Counted from the first letter of the stretch, positions 17,528-27,417 are shown. The stretch: DNA of 63,383 nucleotides from Fusibacillus kribbianus (GCF_030053595.1 NZ_JASGBQ010000015.1:1-63383); one strand, 5' to 3'. The notes: generated by a model from the letters alone, not told the origin. Numbers and translations: made by a program.

Positions 17528-18716
17528 AGCGGGAAAATGGAATGGGACCGTAACGGTCAGGGTATCAGGTGGGAGCCCTGAGCGTTTTTTTAATTTATGC
17601 AGTTTTCATGGGATTTCTCTGGAAGAAATGCGGCGGGAAGAAGACGGCATCCGGTTTCGCATGGCGGCAAAGGATTTTTTTGCAGCCGGAAGACTCGCAA
17701 AAAAAGCGGGGGTTAAACTTCGAATCAAAGAAAAACGGGGGCTTCCTTTTTTCCTCAGAAGAAGCCGGAAGCATCTGGCCTTTTTCCTGGGAATCCTTAT
17801 CTGTCTGGGGCTTTTATATTATTCTTCTCTTTTTATATGGGATATTCATATGGAAGGCAACACAAAATATACCGACAGCACACTGCTTCATTTTCTGGAA
17901 GAGAAGGGATATGTCCACGGAATGAAAAAATCGGGAATTGTGTGCGAGGAAATTGAAAAGGATATCCGGGGCCGCTACGGGGACATTACCTGGGTTTCTG
18001 CACAGATCAGCGGAAACCGGCTGATCATCCGGATCAAGGAAAATCAGATCATCGATGCGGAAGGCACACCTGCTTCGGATGAATCAGGAACAGTGATGGA
18101 TCTGACCGCATCAAAAAACGGCACCGTGGTGTCGGTGATCACAAGGACCGGTACGCCGAAGGTCCATCCGGGTGATTCTGTGGAGAAAGGCCAGGTACTG
18201 ATTTCTGGTACTCTGGAGATTCTGGACGAGGGAGGAAATCTTTTATCCACCAGGGGAGTAAGAGCCGATGGAGATATCGTTGCCGCCACCGAATATCTTT
18301 ATGAGGATGTGTTTTCTCTGGCATCACCGAAAAAATATTATACGGGAAAGGAAACAAAACAACGTTATCTGTGGCTGTTCGGCCATCGGGTCTTCTGGCC
18401 GGGAGAAAAAAACACCTATGCCTGCTCTGACGAAACGGATTCTTATGAAATGGTTCATCTGTGGGAGAATTTTTATCTGCCTCTGGGATGGGGGGTGATT
18501 ACAGTCAGGGAATACCGGGAAGCCGTGGAGGTCATTTCTGCAAAGGAGGCAGAAAAAAAGGCATTGCTTCGGTTTGAAGCATACTGTGATCAGCTTTCCG
18601 ACCTGGGAGTGACAATCACTGACTGTTCTCTGGAGACCTTTCTGGAAGCGGATTCCTGCCGTGCTGTCGGTATTGTAAACGGAGAAGAAGCCATTGGCAT
18701 TTTGGGCGGTTCATAA
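17508..18716 (+). CDS. yqfD: sporulation protein YqfD
   Basis: A 402-residue YqfD family membrane protein. An N-terminal soluble domain (about 1-80) precedes a single strong transmembrane helix (about 87-108) and a large extracytoplasmic part with the GTPKVHPGDSVEKGQVLISG segment, a biotinyl-lipoyl-like hairpin. The order yqfC-yqfD-phoH-ybeY is conserved in endospore formers. The start has AGGGGA 7 nt upstream and lies inside the end of yqfC. Confidence 0.93.
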   Translation: MRSSMNRAGKWNGTVTVRVSGGSPERFFNLCSFHGISLEEMRREEDGIRFRMAAKDFFAAGRLAKKAGVKLRIKEKRGLPFFLRRSRKHLAFFLGILICLGLLYYSSLFIWDIHMEGNTKYTDSTLLHFLEEKGYVHGMKKSGIVCEEIEKDIRGRYGDITWVSAQISGNRLIIRIKENQIIDAEGTPASDESGTVMDLTASKNGTVVSVITRTGTPKVHPGDSVEKGQVLISGTLEILDEGGNLLSTRGVRADGDIVAATEYLYEDVFSLASPKKYYTGKETKQRYLWLFGHRVFWPGEKNTYACSDETDSYEMVHLWENFYLPLGWGVITVREYREAVEVISAKEAEKKALLRFEAYCDQLSDLGVTITDCSLETFLEADSCRAVGIVNGEEAIGILGGS

Positions 18717-18796
18717 TTTTTTATGAAAAGGGCTTCAATTTACAGAAAAAAATGTTAGAATAAGAGATAGCAAACAGAAGGAGACAGCAAACAGGT

Positions 18797-19795
18797 ATGG
18801 CGATTGTAGAAACGATGATCGACATTCCGGCCGAACATGAGCGGAATGTATGCGGTCAGTTTGATGCCTTTTTAAAGAAGATCGAAAAGACTCTTCGAGT
18901 GACCATGGTATCCAGAGACGGCTGTATCAAGGTGATCGGACCGGAAACCATGGTTGGAAAGGCAAGAAGCGTATTCGGAAATCTCATTGAGCTTTCCAGA
19001 CGGGGAAATACCATCACAGAACAGAATGTGGATTATGCTCTTTCTCTTTCCTTTGAGGAGAAGGATGACAAGATCCTGGAGATCGACAGAGATCTGATCT
19101 GCCGCACGATTTCCGGAAAGCCGGTGAAGCCGAAGACCATTGGGCAGAAGCAGTATGTGGATGCCATCCGTGAAAAGATGATCGTTTTCGGACTTGGTCC
19201 TGCCGGAACGGGAAAAACCTATCTGGCTATGGCTATGGCAATTCAGGCTTTTAAGAATAATGAGGTGGGACGGATCATTCTCACAAGGCCGGCTATTGAG
19301 GCCGGTGAAAAGCTGGGCTTTCTTCCCGGAGACCTGCAGAGTAAGATCGACCCCTATCTGCGCCCCCTCTATGATGCTCTTTACGAAATCATGGGGGCGG
19401 ACAGTTATCTGCACAATGCGGAAAAGGGGCTCATCGAGGTGGCACCTCTGGCTTATATGAGAGGACGTACTCTGGATAATGCCTATATTATTCTGGATGA
19501 GGCACAGAATACGACTCCTGCTCAGATGAAAATGTTTTTAACCAGAATCGGCTTTGGTTCCAAAGTTATTGTGACCGGCGACATGAGTCAGAGGGATCTT
19601 GCCGGGGACGGACCTTCCGGTCTGGATGTGGCAGTCAGGGTCCTTCGGAAGATTGAAGACATTGCCTTTGTCACCCTTTCTGATAAGGATATTGTGAGAC
19701 ATCCGCTGGTTCAGAAGATTGTACAGGCCTATGAGGCATACGAAAGCAAAAACAGGACAGGAGACAGGGCCAGAAGGCCGGGAGGAAACAAATGA
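18797..19795 (+). CDS. phoH: PhoH-like ATPase
   Basis: A 332-residue PhoH family protein (YbeZ type) with an N-terminal KH-like part and a P-loop ATPase core: GPAGTGKTYLAMAMA near residue 137, TRPAIEAGEKLGFLPGD, YIILDEAQNTTP (Walker B) and VTGDMSQRDL. PhoH/YbeZ proteins act with YbeY in RNA metabolism. The gene overlaps ybeY by 4 bp (ATGA), supporting a joint role. Confidence 0.95.
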   Translation: MAIVETMIDIPAEHERNVCGQFDAFLKKIEKTLRVTMVSRDGCIKVIGPETMVGKARSVFGNLIELSRRGNTITEQNVDYALSLSFEEKDDKILEIDRDLICRTISGKPVKPKTIGQKQYVDAIREKMIVFGLGPAGTGKTYLAMAMAIQAFKNNEVGRIILTRPAIEAGEKLGFLPGDLQSKIDPYLRPLYDALYEIMGADSYLHNAEKGLIEVAPLAYMRGRTLDNAYIILDEAQNTTPAQMKMFLTRIGFGSKVIVTGDMSQRDLAGDGPSGLDVAVRVLRKIEDIAFVTLSDKDIVRHPLVQKIVQAYEAYESKNRTGDRARRPGGNK

Positions 19796-20295
19796 CCTGT
19801 GAAATTTCTTATGAGGCGTCGGAGCCTCTTTCCATTCCATATGAAGAGATCATCCGGGCAGTGGTGGATGCTGCCCTTCTGCAGGAAAACTGTCCGTATG
19901 AAGCGGAGGTCAGCGTGACCCTCACGGATGCCGATGAGGTACAGCGGATCAACCGGGAATTCCGGGGGATCGACAGGACGACGGATGTGCTGTCTTTTCC
20001 TATGGCGGAATATGTCCATCCGGCAGATTTTGACTTTCTGGAAGAAGACGATGCTTTCGACTGCTTTAATCCGGAAACCGGGGAGCTGCTGCTTGGTGAT
20101 ATCATCCTTTCCGTGGAAAAAATCAAAGAACAGGCGGAAGAGTTCGGTCATTCCCTGAAACGGGAACTGGCCTTTCTGACTGCTCACAGCATGCTTCATC
20201 TGATGGGCTACGATCATATGGAGGAAGAAGACAGGATACTGATGGAGGAACACCAGCGGCATCTGATGGAAACCCTGAATATTCCCAGAGAATAA
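19792..20295 (+). CDS. ybeY: endoribonuclease YbeY (16S rRNA maturation)
   Basis: A 167-residue zinc-dependent RNase involved in 16S rRNA 3'-end maturation and ribosome quality control. The zinc triad is present as HSMLHLMGYDH (HxxxHxxxxxH) near residue 131, and the conserved REFRGIDRTTDVLSFP segment is clear. Its first codon overlaps the phoH stop. Confidence 0.96.
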   Translation: MTCEISYEASEPLSIPYEEIIRAVVDAALLQENCPYEAEVSVTLTDADEVQRINREFRGIDRTTDVLSFPMAEYVHPADFDFLEEDDAFDCFNPETGELLLGDIILSVEKIKEQAEEFGHSLKRELAFLTAHSMLHLMGYDHMEEEDRILMEEHQRHLMETLNIPRE

Positions 20296-20312
20296 GGTGA
20301 GAAGAGAATTAT

Positions 20313-21980
20313 ATGAGTACTCAGAATCAGCAGAAAAAGAAAAAAAAGAAATCCAGTAATTTTCTGATACAGGGTTCCATTCTGGCAGTTGCCGGAATCC
20401 TTGTACGGATCATTGGCATGGTATACAGGATCCCCATGCAGAACAAGATCGGCAATGCCGCCATGGGAATGTATTCTTCTGCCTTTTACATCTACAATAT
20501 CATACTTCTTTTGTCTTCTTACAGCCTGCCCCTGGCAGTGTCCAAGATGGTATCGGCCAGGGTCGCTCTCGGACAGCATAAGAATGCATACCGGATATTC
20601 CAAAGCTCCATGATTTTTTCCCTGATATCAGGCTCTGTTGCCGGGCTTCTGATGTTTTTCGGAGCGGATTTTTTTGCAGTAAAGCTGCTCAATGAACCGG
20701 GAGCCGCCTACGCCATCAAGGTATTGGCGCCTACGGTGTTTGTTATGGCATTCCTGGGGACTCTGCGTGGATATTTCCAGGGTCTTGGCACCATGATTCC
20801 GACAGCTGTTTCTCAGGTACTGGAGCAGATCATCAATGCGGTCATCAGCATTGTCGCCGCTTTTCTGCTCTTTGATATGGGAGCAAGGGTCGATATTGCG
20901 AAGGGAACGGATATCTATGCCGATGCCTACGGCGCTGCCGGCGGAACCCTCGGTACGGCTGCCGGAGCTTTGACGGCACTTATTTTCTGTTTTGTCCTGT
21001 TCCGGATGTACAGACGGATCTTAAAGCGCCAGATGCGGCGGGATAATACAGTAATGCTGGAATCCTACGGAAATATTGCAAGGGTTCTGGTGGCGACCAT
21101 TGTTCCTGTTATCATAAGCGGCACCGTATACAATGTGAGCAATCTGGTGGACAACAGTATTTACGGCTTTTACATGAAGTCTGTAGGCGAGAGCGCCCAT
21201 TATATGGCCAAATGGGGAGTGTATTCCGGGCAGTATTATCTGTTAATCAATGTACCGATCGCCATATCAAACGCCCTTTCCTCCTCCATGCTTCCCTCCC
21301 TTACCAGGACTGTGACGGAAGGAAACAAGGGAGAGGTCTTAAGAAAGATCAATATGACCATCCGTTTTTCCATGATCGTAGCGATCCCTTCGGCGGTGGG
21401 GCTTACGCTCCTTGGAGCGCCGATCGTTGAAATGCTGTTCAATCAGGATACAAAGCTGGGCGGAGATCTTCTGTTTTTGGGCTCACTGGCTGTCATTTTC
21501 TTCTCCCTGTCCACCGTTACAAACGGCGTCCTTCAGGGCATCAACAAGATGAAGACGCCGGTACGGAACGCGTTAATTTCCCTGATTCTTCATGTGGGAA
21601 TTCTGGTTGCCCTTTTATACGGATTAAAGACAGGAATTTACGGTGTTGTTATTGCAAACATGCTGTTTGGACTTTCCATGTGTATCCTGAACGGTATTTC
21701 CATTGCCAATTATCTGAATTACCGTCAGGAGGTGAAAAAGACATTTGTTCTGCCTTTTTTGGCTTCCCTCATCATGGGCGGCTGCTCCTACCTGGTGTAT
21801 TACCTCCTGAATATGCTCACAAAAAGAAACTCCATCGCGTGTCTGGCAGCAGTGATCGTGGCTGTAGCAGTATATTTCGTCATGCTGATTGTATTCCGAT
21901 GTGTGGATGAGAAGGAGCTTCACAGTATGCCAATGGGCGGGAAGATGGTACGGATCGCGAAGAAGCTTCGTCTGATGTAG
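20313..21980 (+). CDS. polysaccharide/lipid II flippase family protein (SpoVB/YtgP/MurJ type)
   Basis: A 555-residue MOP-superfamily membrane protein with about 14 transmembrane helices after a Lys-rich N-terminus. The first helix block (ILAVAGILVRIIGMVYRIPM) and LGTLRGYFQGLGTMIPTAVSQ are typical of the SpoVB/YtgP group, which includes lipid II flippases of Gram-positive bacteria. It could serve vegetative wall synthesis (MurJ-like) or cortex synthesis (SpoVB-like). It follows ybeY by 17 bp and is ended by a terminator. Confidence 0.9.
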   Translation: MSTQNQQKKKKKKSSNFLIQGSILAVAGILVRIIGMVYRIPMQNKIGNAAMGMYSSAFYIYNIILLLSSYSLPLAVSKMVSARVALGQHKNAYRIFQSSMIFSLISGSVAGLLMFFGADFFAVKLLNEPGAAYAIKVLAPTVFVMAFLGTLRGYFQGLGTMIPTAVSQVLEQIINAVISIVAAFLLFDMGARVDIAKGTDIYADAYGAAGGTLGTAAGALTALIFCFVLFRMYRRILKRQMRRDNTVMLESYGNIARVLVATIVPVIISGTVYNVSNLVDNSIYGFYMKSVGESAHYMAKWGVYSGQYYLLINVPIAISNALSSSMLPSLTRTVTEGNKGEVLRKINMTIRFSMIVAIPSAVGLTLLGAPIVEMLFNQDTKLGGDLLFLGSLAVIFFSLSTVTNGVLQGINKMKTPVRNALISLILHVGILVALLYGLKTGIYGVVIANMLFGLSMCILNGISIANYLNYRQEVKKTFVLPFLASLIMGGCSYLVYYLLNMLTKRNSIACLAAVIVAVAVYFVMLIVFRCVDEKELHSMPMGGKMVRIAKKLRLM

Positions 21981-22008
21981 TATATTTTTTTCATAACGGT
22001 CAATACTG

Positions 22009-22042
22009 GAAAAGAGGGTAAGCATATCCTCTTTTCTTTTTA
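22009..22042 (+). terminator. intrinsic terminator after the flippase gene
   Basis: The stem GAAAAGAGG/CCTCTTTTC with a 10-nt loop is followed by a T-rich tract. Confidence 0.8.
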
Positions 22043-22067
22043 ATTTGATTTTTATGAGGTGATCGTT

Positions 22068-22697
22068 ATGAAAAAGACCGTCTGGATCTATCTTTCCTGC
22101 TTTTGCCTGTTATTCTTTCTGTTTTCCGCGGTCTACTATTTCAGCTACCGGAATCTGGAGCTGGAGAAGCAGCTGGAATTAGCCGAATATGAAAGCCGGA
22201 GGAAAGCGGAAACTTCGGAAGAACATACACAGTCTTCGGAAGAAAGCAGTGAACCGGAAAGTGCCGCGGCTGCCGGAGGGCAGGAGGAGCTGCGGATCAA
22301 TGATGAGATGCTTTATATTGCTCAGAGCTATAATGAGGCCGACGGCATTCTTACGGAAACGATCCTTCCCATGCCGTTGGATTTTCTGGGAATGACGAGA
22401 GAAGAGCTTGTCGATTATCTGAAGGGGAACGGCGGGGGAAAAACGCTCGTTTCCTTTTCCTCGGCCCGCCTGGTGGTGCGGAGCCGGGAATCGGTGGACC
22501 CCGGTAATTACCGATTTCTTCTGATTCTGGAGGAAGGATATCTGAAAATCTATTACAGTGACAGAAGCGATGTCTATATGGAAACCTATATTACGGAGGA
22601 TGAGCTTCCGAAAGACGAGGCGGCGGTTCTGAAAAAGGGGTATTATGTCAAAGGAGTCAAAGAGCTTTACGATTATCTGGAGTCTTTGACCAGCTGA
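22068..22697 (+). CDS. membrane-anchored protein with BofC-like C-terminus
   Basis: A 209-residue protein with one N-terminal hydrophobic helix (about residues 4-25), a Glu/Ser-rich linker (about 40-75) and a globular C-terminal domain ending YYVKGVKELYDYLESL. The last part resembles the C-terminal domain of BofC, a forespore regulator of pro-sigma-K processing, but the identity is uncertain. I use ATG 22068, which has GAGG 8 nt upstream, rather than GTG 22059. It lies between the flippase terminator and the next promoter, so it may be a single-gene unit. Confidence 0.65.
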   Translation: MKKTVWIYLSCFCLLFFLFSAVYYFSYRNLELEKQLELAEYESRRKAETSEEHTQSSEESSEPESAAAAGGQEELRINDEMLYIAQSYNEADGILTETILPMPLDFLGMTREELVDYLKGNGGGKTLVSFSSARLVVRSRESVDPGNYRFLLILEEGYLKIYYSDRSDVYMETYITEDELPKDEAAVLKKGYYVKGVKELYDYLESLTS

Positions 22698-22707
22698 AAA
22701 GAAATGA

Positions 22708-22737
22708 ATGACAAATTCCCATGTCTTAGTGTATAAT
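22708..22737 (+). promoter_or_regulatory. promoter of the FAD-protein operon
   Basis: ATGACA (22708-22713) and TATAAT (22732-22737) with an 18-bp spacer lie 41 bp before the start of the flavoprotein gene. Confidence 0.6.
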
Positions 22738-22778
22738 AAGGGGCGAATAAATTCGCCAGATGAAAGGAGGAAACGTCC

Positions 22779-24005
22779 ATGGGAAAGGTGATCGTAATCG
22801 GCGGCGGAGCTGCAGGCATTTTGGCTGCCATCTCAGCCGCCGGAAGGGGGGATGAGGTCATTATCCTGGAACACACGAAAGCGCTCGGGAAAAAGCTTCT
22901 CTCCACCGGCAACGGAAGATGCAATCTGACCAACAAAAAACAGGACGATTCCTTTTACCGGACGGAAAACCCCGGTTTTCCTATTCCGGCTCTCACCCGG
23001 TTCGGTTACAGGGAAACCATTAATTTCTTTAACAGTCTGGGGCTTTATTGTAAGGAGAGGGACGGTTACGTTTATCCCCGATCCTCGCAGGCTGCGGCAG
23101 TCCGGAACCTTCTCCTGGAGGAGCTTTCCAGGCTGGGAGTGGAAATCCGTACGGAATGTGAAGTCCGAAAGCTTCAGAGAAAAACAAAAGGATTTTTGGT
23201 GCTTGCGGCAGATACCTCCTTTTATGGGGATTCCGTGATTCTGGCCTGCGGAGGAAAGTCGGCTCCTGTGACCGGTTCTGACGGCAGCGGCTATGGGCTG
23301 GCAGAGGCTTTGGGGCACAGGCTGATCCCGCCGGTTCCTGCGCTCACCGGTCTGAGGGCAGCGGAAAACCCCCTCAAAAAAGCGGCGGGGGTCAGAACCG
23401 ACGGTCGGGTCTCCCTGTACATAGAAGAAAACGGAAAGGAACGGCTTGTGGGAAGTGATGCCGGGGAGCTTCAGCTTACGGATTACGGGATTTCGGGTAT
23501 TCCCGTCTTTCAGGTGAGCCGGTTTGCATCCAGAGCGCTGGAGCAGGGAATGGGTGTGACCGCCCGGTTGAATTTCCTTCCGGAATACGACAGAGACGAA
23601 GCGGAGGAGCTGTTGGAAACAGTTTTGCAAAGAACAGAGGAGGATTGTTTTTCTCTGCTGCTCGGTCTGTTTCCGGAGAAGCTTGCGGCTGTCCTTTTAA
23701 AAAAAGCTGGGCTGCCGGTCCATATACCGGCCGGCCGTCTTTCTGGAAGACAAAAGCAGGCAATCGTGGATACGGTCTGCAGATTACGACTTTCCATTTC
23801 GGCGGTGAATGATTTTTCGCAGGCGCAGGTAACGGCGGGCGGCATCGATACCAGGGATGTGAACGAAGAAACGATGGAGTCCAGACTTGTGCCGGGGCTT
23901 TATTTTGCCGGGGAAATGCTGGACGTGGACGGGATCTGCGGCGGCTATAATCTCCAGTGGGCATGGGCCAGCGGTTTTCTGGCCGGAAAGCAGGGAAGAC
24001 CATGA
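22779..24005 (+). CDS. HI0933/BaiN-family FAD-dependent oxidoreductase
   Basis: A 408-residue flavoprotein with an N-terminal Rossmann fold (VIVIGGGAAGILAAISAA) and the family signature GKKLLSTGNGRCNLTN. Near the C-terminus YFAGEMLDVDGICGGYNLQWAWASG completes the FAD site. Members include aminoacetone oxidases and BaiN-type bile-acid reductases; the substrate here cannot be told. Its stop overlaps the next gene's start (ATGA), and the partner is also a FAD enzyme. Confidence 0.9.
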   Translation: MGKVIVIGGGAAGILAAISAAGRGDEVIILEHTKALGKKLLSTGNGRCNLTNKKQDDSFYRTENPGFPIPALTRFGYRETINFFNSLGLYCKERDGYVYPRSSQAAAVRNLLLEELSRLGVEIRTECEVRKLQRKTKGFLVLAADTSFYGDSVILACGGKSAPVTGSDGSGYGLAEALGHRLIPPVPALTGLRAAENPLKKAAGVRTDGRVSLYIEENGKERLVGSDAGELQLTDYGISGIPVFQVSRFASRALEQGMGVTARLNFLPEYDRDEAEELLETVLQRTEEDCFSLLLGLFPEKLAAVLLKKAGLPVHIPAGRLSGRQKQAIVDTVCRLRLSISAVNDFSQAQVTAGGIDTRDVNEETMESRLVPGLYFAGEMLDVDGICGGYNLQWAWASGFLAGKQGRP

Positions 24006-25636
24006 TACGTATTACACAGATCAGGCTTCGGCCGGAGGAGAGCGAGGAGCTTCTTCTCCCCAGAATATGCAAAAAACTCAGGCTTTCTGAGGCCGATGTG
24101 AAAAGCTACAAAATTACGAAAAAATCCATAGATGCCAGAAAAAAGGAGGAACTGACCTTTATTTATCAGGTGGATGTGGAAATCAAGAAAAAAGAGAGTC
24201 AGGTCCTTCGTCATCTGAAGGAATCTGAGGCGCGGATCATAAAAGAATCCGGCTATCGGTTTCCTGAATGCGGGTCAGAGCAGCTTTCCCATCGACCTGT
24301 GATCGTGGGAACGGGACCTGCCGGACTGTTCTGCGGCTATATGCTGGCAAAGGCCGGCTTTTGTCCCATACTTCTGGAACGGGGCGGACCAGTGGAAGAA
24401 CGGGATCAGGCGGTCCAACACTTCTGGGAAACGGGAATTCTTGATACGGAGTGCAATGTCCAGTTCGGAGAGGGCGGAGCCGGAACTTTTTCTGACGGAA
24501 AGCTCAACACCCTGGTCAAGGATCCGGCTTTCCGCGGAAGAAAGGTTCTGGAAATATTTGCGGCCATGGGAGCAGGAGAAGAGATCCTTTATGAACAAAA
24601 GCCCCATATCGGGACCGATGTTTTAAAAGTGGTCCTGAAAAACATGCGTGAAGAAATAGAACGGATGGGAGGTGAGTTTCGCTTCCATTCAAAGGTCACC
24701 GATCTGGAGCTTTCCGGGGGCAGGATCACGGGAGTCCATATAAAGGACACAAAGAAAACGGACAGCGCTTCTTCCGATGACGGTGAAATCTATCTTCCGG
24801 CAGAGCGGCTGATCCTTGCCATCGGACACAGTGCCAGAGATACCTTTCAGATGCTCTATGAGAAACAGCTTTCCATGCATGCCAAGGCCTTCGCTGTGGG
24901 GCTTCGGATCGAACATCCTCAGGATATGATCCAGTTTTCCCAATACGGCGAACGGTATGGAAAGCTTCTTCCTCCGGCTCCCTATAAGGTGACAGCCAGA
25001 GCTTCCGACGGAAGAGGGGTGTATTCCTTCTGCATGTGTCCCGGCGGCTATGTGGTAAATGCTTCTTCCGAAAAGGAAATGACCGCTGTCAATGGAATGA
25101 GCAATCATGACAGGGCAGGAAGAAACGCCAACAGTGCCATGATCGTCACGGTTTCGCCGGAGGATTTCGGAGACGGACATCCTTTATCAGGCGTGAAGTT
25201 TCAGCGGGAACTGGAACGAAGGGCATGGCAGCTTGGAAAGGGCCTTGTTCCCATACAGCTTTACGGAGATTTCAAGGCGGGAAGGCGAAGCACAGGACCG
25301 GGGGAGATCCTTCCGGCTACCATGGGCGGAGCTGTTTATACCAATCTCAGGGAGATCCTGCCGGAAAAGCTGAACCTGGCCCTTCAGGAGGGAATTGATG
25401 CCTGCGGCAGACGGATCAAAGGCTTTGACCGTTATGATGCCGTGCTGTCCGGTGTGGAAAGCCGAACCTCTTCACCGGTGCGGATTGAAAGGAATGAGGA
25501 ACTGGAAAGCAGTGTGGAAGGGATCTATCCCTGCGGAGAAGGGGCTGGCTATGCGGGAGGAATCACCTCGGCAGCCATGGATGGGATCCGGGTGGCCGAG
25601 ATGTTGGCAATGCGGTTTTCACCCGTGCGGGATTGA
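24002..25636 (+). CDS. FAD-dependent oxidoreductase (COG2509 type)
   Basis: A 544-residue flavoprotein. An N-terminal domain of about 95 residues (MIRITQIRLRPEE) precedes a Rossmann motif VIVGTGPAGLFCGYMLAKAG and the conserved NVQFGEGGAGTFSDGKLNT. The C-terminus has YPCGEGAGYAGGITSAAMDG. The family is often called NAD(FAD)-utilizing dehydrogenase and has no firm reaction. The start is the ATG overlapping the previous stop, not the upstream in-frame ATG inside the preceding gene. Confidence 0.9.
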   Translation: MIRITQIRLRPEESEELLLPRICKKLRLSEADVKSYKITKKSIDARKKEELTFIYQVDVEIKKKESQVLRHLKESEARIIKESGYRFPECGSEQLSHRPVIVGTGPAGLFCGYMLAKAGFCPILLERGGPVEERDQAVQHFWETGILDTECNVQFGEGGAGTFSDGKLNTLVKDPAFRGRKVLEIFAAMGAGEEILYEQKPHIGTDVLKVVLKNMREEIERMGGEFRFHSKVTDLELSGGRITGVHIKDTKKTDSASSDDGEIYLPAERLILAIGHSARDTFQMLYEKQLSMHAKAFAVGLRIEHPQDMIQFSQYGERYGKLLPPAPYKVTARASDGRGVYSFCMCPGGYVVNASSEKEMTAVNGMSNHDRAGRNANSAMIVTVSPEDFGDGHPLSGVKFQRELERRAWQLGKGLVPIQLYGDFKAGRRSTGPGEILPATMGGAVYTNLREILPEKLNLALQEGIDACGRRIKGFDRYDAVLSGVESRTSSPVRIERNEELESSVEGIYPCGEGAGYAGGITSAAMDGIRVAEMLAMRFSPVRD

Positions 25637-25661
25637 TTCTGACCGGCAAATCTGCTAAAAT
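25633..25661 (+). promoter_or_regulatory. promoter of proB
   Basis: TTGATT (25633-25638, across the previous stop codon) and TAAAAT (25656-25661) have a 17-bp spacer, 53 bp before the proB start. Confidence 0.6.
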
Positions 25662-25714
25662 AGGAATATTGGGCAGCCGTTTACATAAAGACCTCCGGAA
25701 AGGAAACATAAGCT

Positions 25715-26557
25715 ATGGACAGAAAGACAAGACTGACAGGAAAAAAGCGGATTGTCATCAAAATCGGCTCTTCTTCCCTGACACATAAATATACCGGTTA
25801 TCTGAATCTGAACAAGGTGGAAAAACTGGCAAGAGTTCTCTGTGATCTGCGCAATCAGGGCATGGAGGTGGTACTGGTCAGCTCCGGTGCAGGAGCTGTG
25901 GGACGGAAAACCATGGGTTATATGGAACGGCCCAATGAGCTTCCCGTGAAACAGGCCCTGGCGGCAGTGGGACAGGCCAAGCTCATGATGACCTATCAGA
26001 AGCTTTTTTCTGAGTATAATCAGGTGGTGGCACAGATCCTCATGACAAAGACCACCATGCTGAATGACGATTCCCGCAGAAATGCGAGAAATACCTTTGA
26101 CGAGCTTCTCAAAATGGGCGTGATCCCTATTGTCAACGAAAATGATACCGTGGCGACCCATGAGATCGAATTTGGCGACAATGACAGGCTTTCCGCCATT
26201 GTGGCGGCTGTGATCCATGCCGATCTTCTGATCCTTCTGTCGGATATCGACGGTCTTTATGAGGATGACCCGAAACAGAATCCGGATGCGGCTTTTATCG
26301 ATGAGGTAGCGGAGATCACCGACGATCTAACGGAGATGGGAAAGGAAGCCCCCGGAAGCAATGTGGGTACCGGAGGCATGTCGGCAAAGATCGTGGCGGC
26401 GCGAATGGCCACCGATGCAGGGATTGATATGGTGATCACCAACGGCGACGATGTGGAGAATATTTACCGGGTCCTCGATGGGGAAAAAATCGGCACCCTG
26501 TTTCTGGCCCATAAGAACAGGAATTTTGATTTGATAGAATACCTGACCGCCTACTGA
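25715..26557 (+). CDS. proB: glutamate 5-kinase
   Basis: A 280-residue amino-acid kinase that phosphorylates L-glutamate in the first step of proline synthesis. Visible motifs are KRIVIKIGSSSL, VVLVSSGAGAVGRKTMGY, VNENDTVATHEIEFGDNDRLSAIVA and GTGGMSAKIVAARMA. The C-terminal PUA domain of E. coli ProB is absent, which is common in clostridial ProB. It leads a cluster DUF896, 5-formyl-THF cyclo-ligase, proA. Confidence 0.96.
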   Translation: MDRKTRLTGKKRIVIKIGSSSLTHKYTGYLNLNKVEKLARVLCDLRNQGMEVVLVSSGAGAVGRKTMGYMERPNELPVKQALAAVGQAKLMMTYQKLFSEYNQVVAQILMTKTTMLNDDSRRNARNTFDELLKMGVIPIVNENDTVATHEIEFGDNDRLSAIVAAVIHADLLILLSDIDGLYEDDPKQNPDAAFIDEVAEITDDLTEMGKEAPGSNVGTGGMSAKIVAARMATDAGIDMVITNGDDVENIYRVLDGEKIGTLFLAHKNRNFDLIEYLTAY

Positions 26558-26609
26558 CAGGCAGAAGGACAGTCTGCAAAAATCTACAGATAATAAATGA
26601 GGAACTGCT

Positions 26610-26837
26610 ATGACAGAGAAAGAGATCAAAAGAATCAATGAGCTTTATCACAAATCAAAGGCGGAGGGACTGACACCGGAGGAAAAGGCGGAGCAGGCAA
26701 AGCTTCGTGGCGATTATATTATGGCTATTCGCAATAATCTGAAGCGGACCCTGGACAATGTAAGCATACTTGAGCCGGATGGAAGTGTGACAGAGCTTAA
26801 AAAAGTTGCTGAGGCAAAAGAGCGGCATACCCATTAA
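26610..26837 (+). CDS. DUF896 (YnzC-like) protein
   Basis: A 75-residue cytosolic DUF896 protein with the signature KEIKRINELYHKSKAEGLTP, EEKAEQAKLRGDYI and NLKRTLDNVSI. The family forms a helical hairpin; B. subtilis YnzC belongs to it and lies near SOS genes there. Function is unknown. It sits between proB and the cyclo-ligase in the same direction. Confidence 0.92.
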   Translation: MTEKEIKRINELYHKSKAEGLTPEEKAEQAKLRGDYIMAIRNNLKRTLDNVSILEPDGSVTELKKVAEAKERHTH

Positions 26838-26850
26838 ACGGAGAAAAGGG

Positions 26851-27417
26851 ATGAGTATGGAGTATAGGACAAAAAAGGAGATCCGAAGAGCCGTTAAGGA
26901 AAGAAGACAGGCTCTGACGGAAAAAAAGGAACTGGAAGACAGCAGACAAATTCTGGCATATGTGGTTTCCCTGCCGGAATATGAAGCTGCCTCCTGTGTG
27001 TACTGTTATGTGGATTACAATCATGAGGTACAGACCTGGCCCATCATGGAGCAGGCCATAAAAGACGGAAAACGGGTGGCAGTTCCGAGAGTGGACGGCA
27101 CTGCCATGGACTTTTACTATATTGCTTCCAGGGAGGATCTGGAGGCAGGCTATTTCGGTATCATGGAGCCAAAGCACGGACTTCCCATGGCGGAGGAGCG
27201 GGATGCCCTGTTTTTGATGCCAGGGGTCGCCTTTGACCGTGCCCATCATAGGGTCGGCTATGGCGGCGGCTTCTATGACAGGTACCTGGAACGGATGCCG
27301 GAGCTTAAAACCGTGGCACTGGCCTATGAATGCCAGATGTTTGATGAGGTACCCTTTGAGGCCTTTGATATCCGGCCTTCGGTTCTGGTGACCGAGGCGG
27401 GGATCAGCCGGCTTTAA
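26851..27417 (+). CDS. 5-formyltetrahydrofolate cyclo-ligase
   Basis: A 188-residue enzyme that converts 5-formyl-THF to 5,10-methenyl-THF with ATP. The N-terminus has the basic KKEIRRAVKERRQAL helix, and the signature LMPGVAFDRAHHRVGYGGGFYDRYL carries the Mg-ATP loop. The start ATG 26851 has GGAG 7 nt upstream; the longer open frame overlaps the DUF896 gene and is less likely. Confidence 0.94.
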   Translation: MSMEYRTKKEIRRAVKERRQALTEKKELEDSRQILAYVVSLPEYEAASCVYCYVDYNHEVQTWPIMEQAIKDGKRVAVPRVDGTAMDFYYIASREDLEAGYFGIMEPKHGLPMAEERDALFLMPGVAFDRAHHRVGYGGGFYDRYLERMPELKTVALAYECQMFDEVPFEAFDIRPSVLVTEAGISRL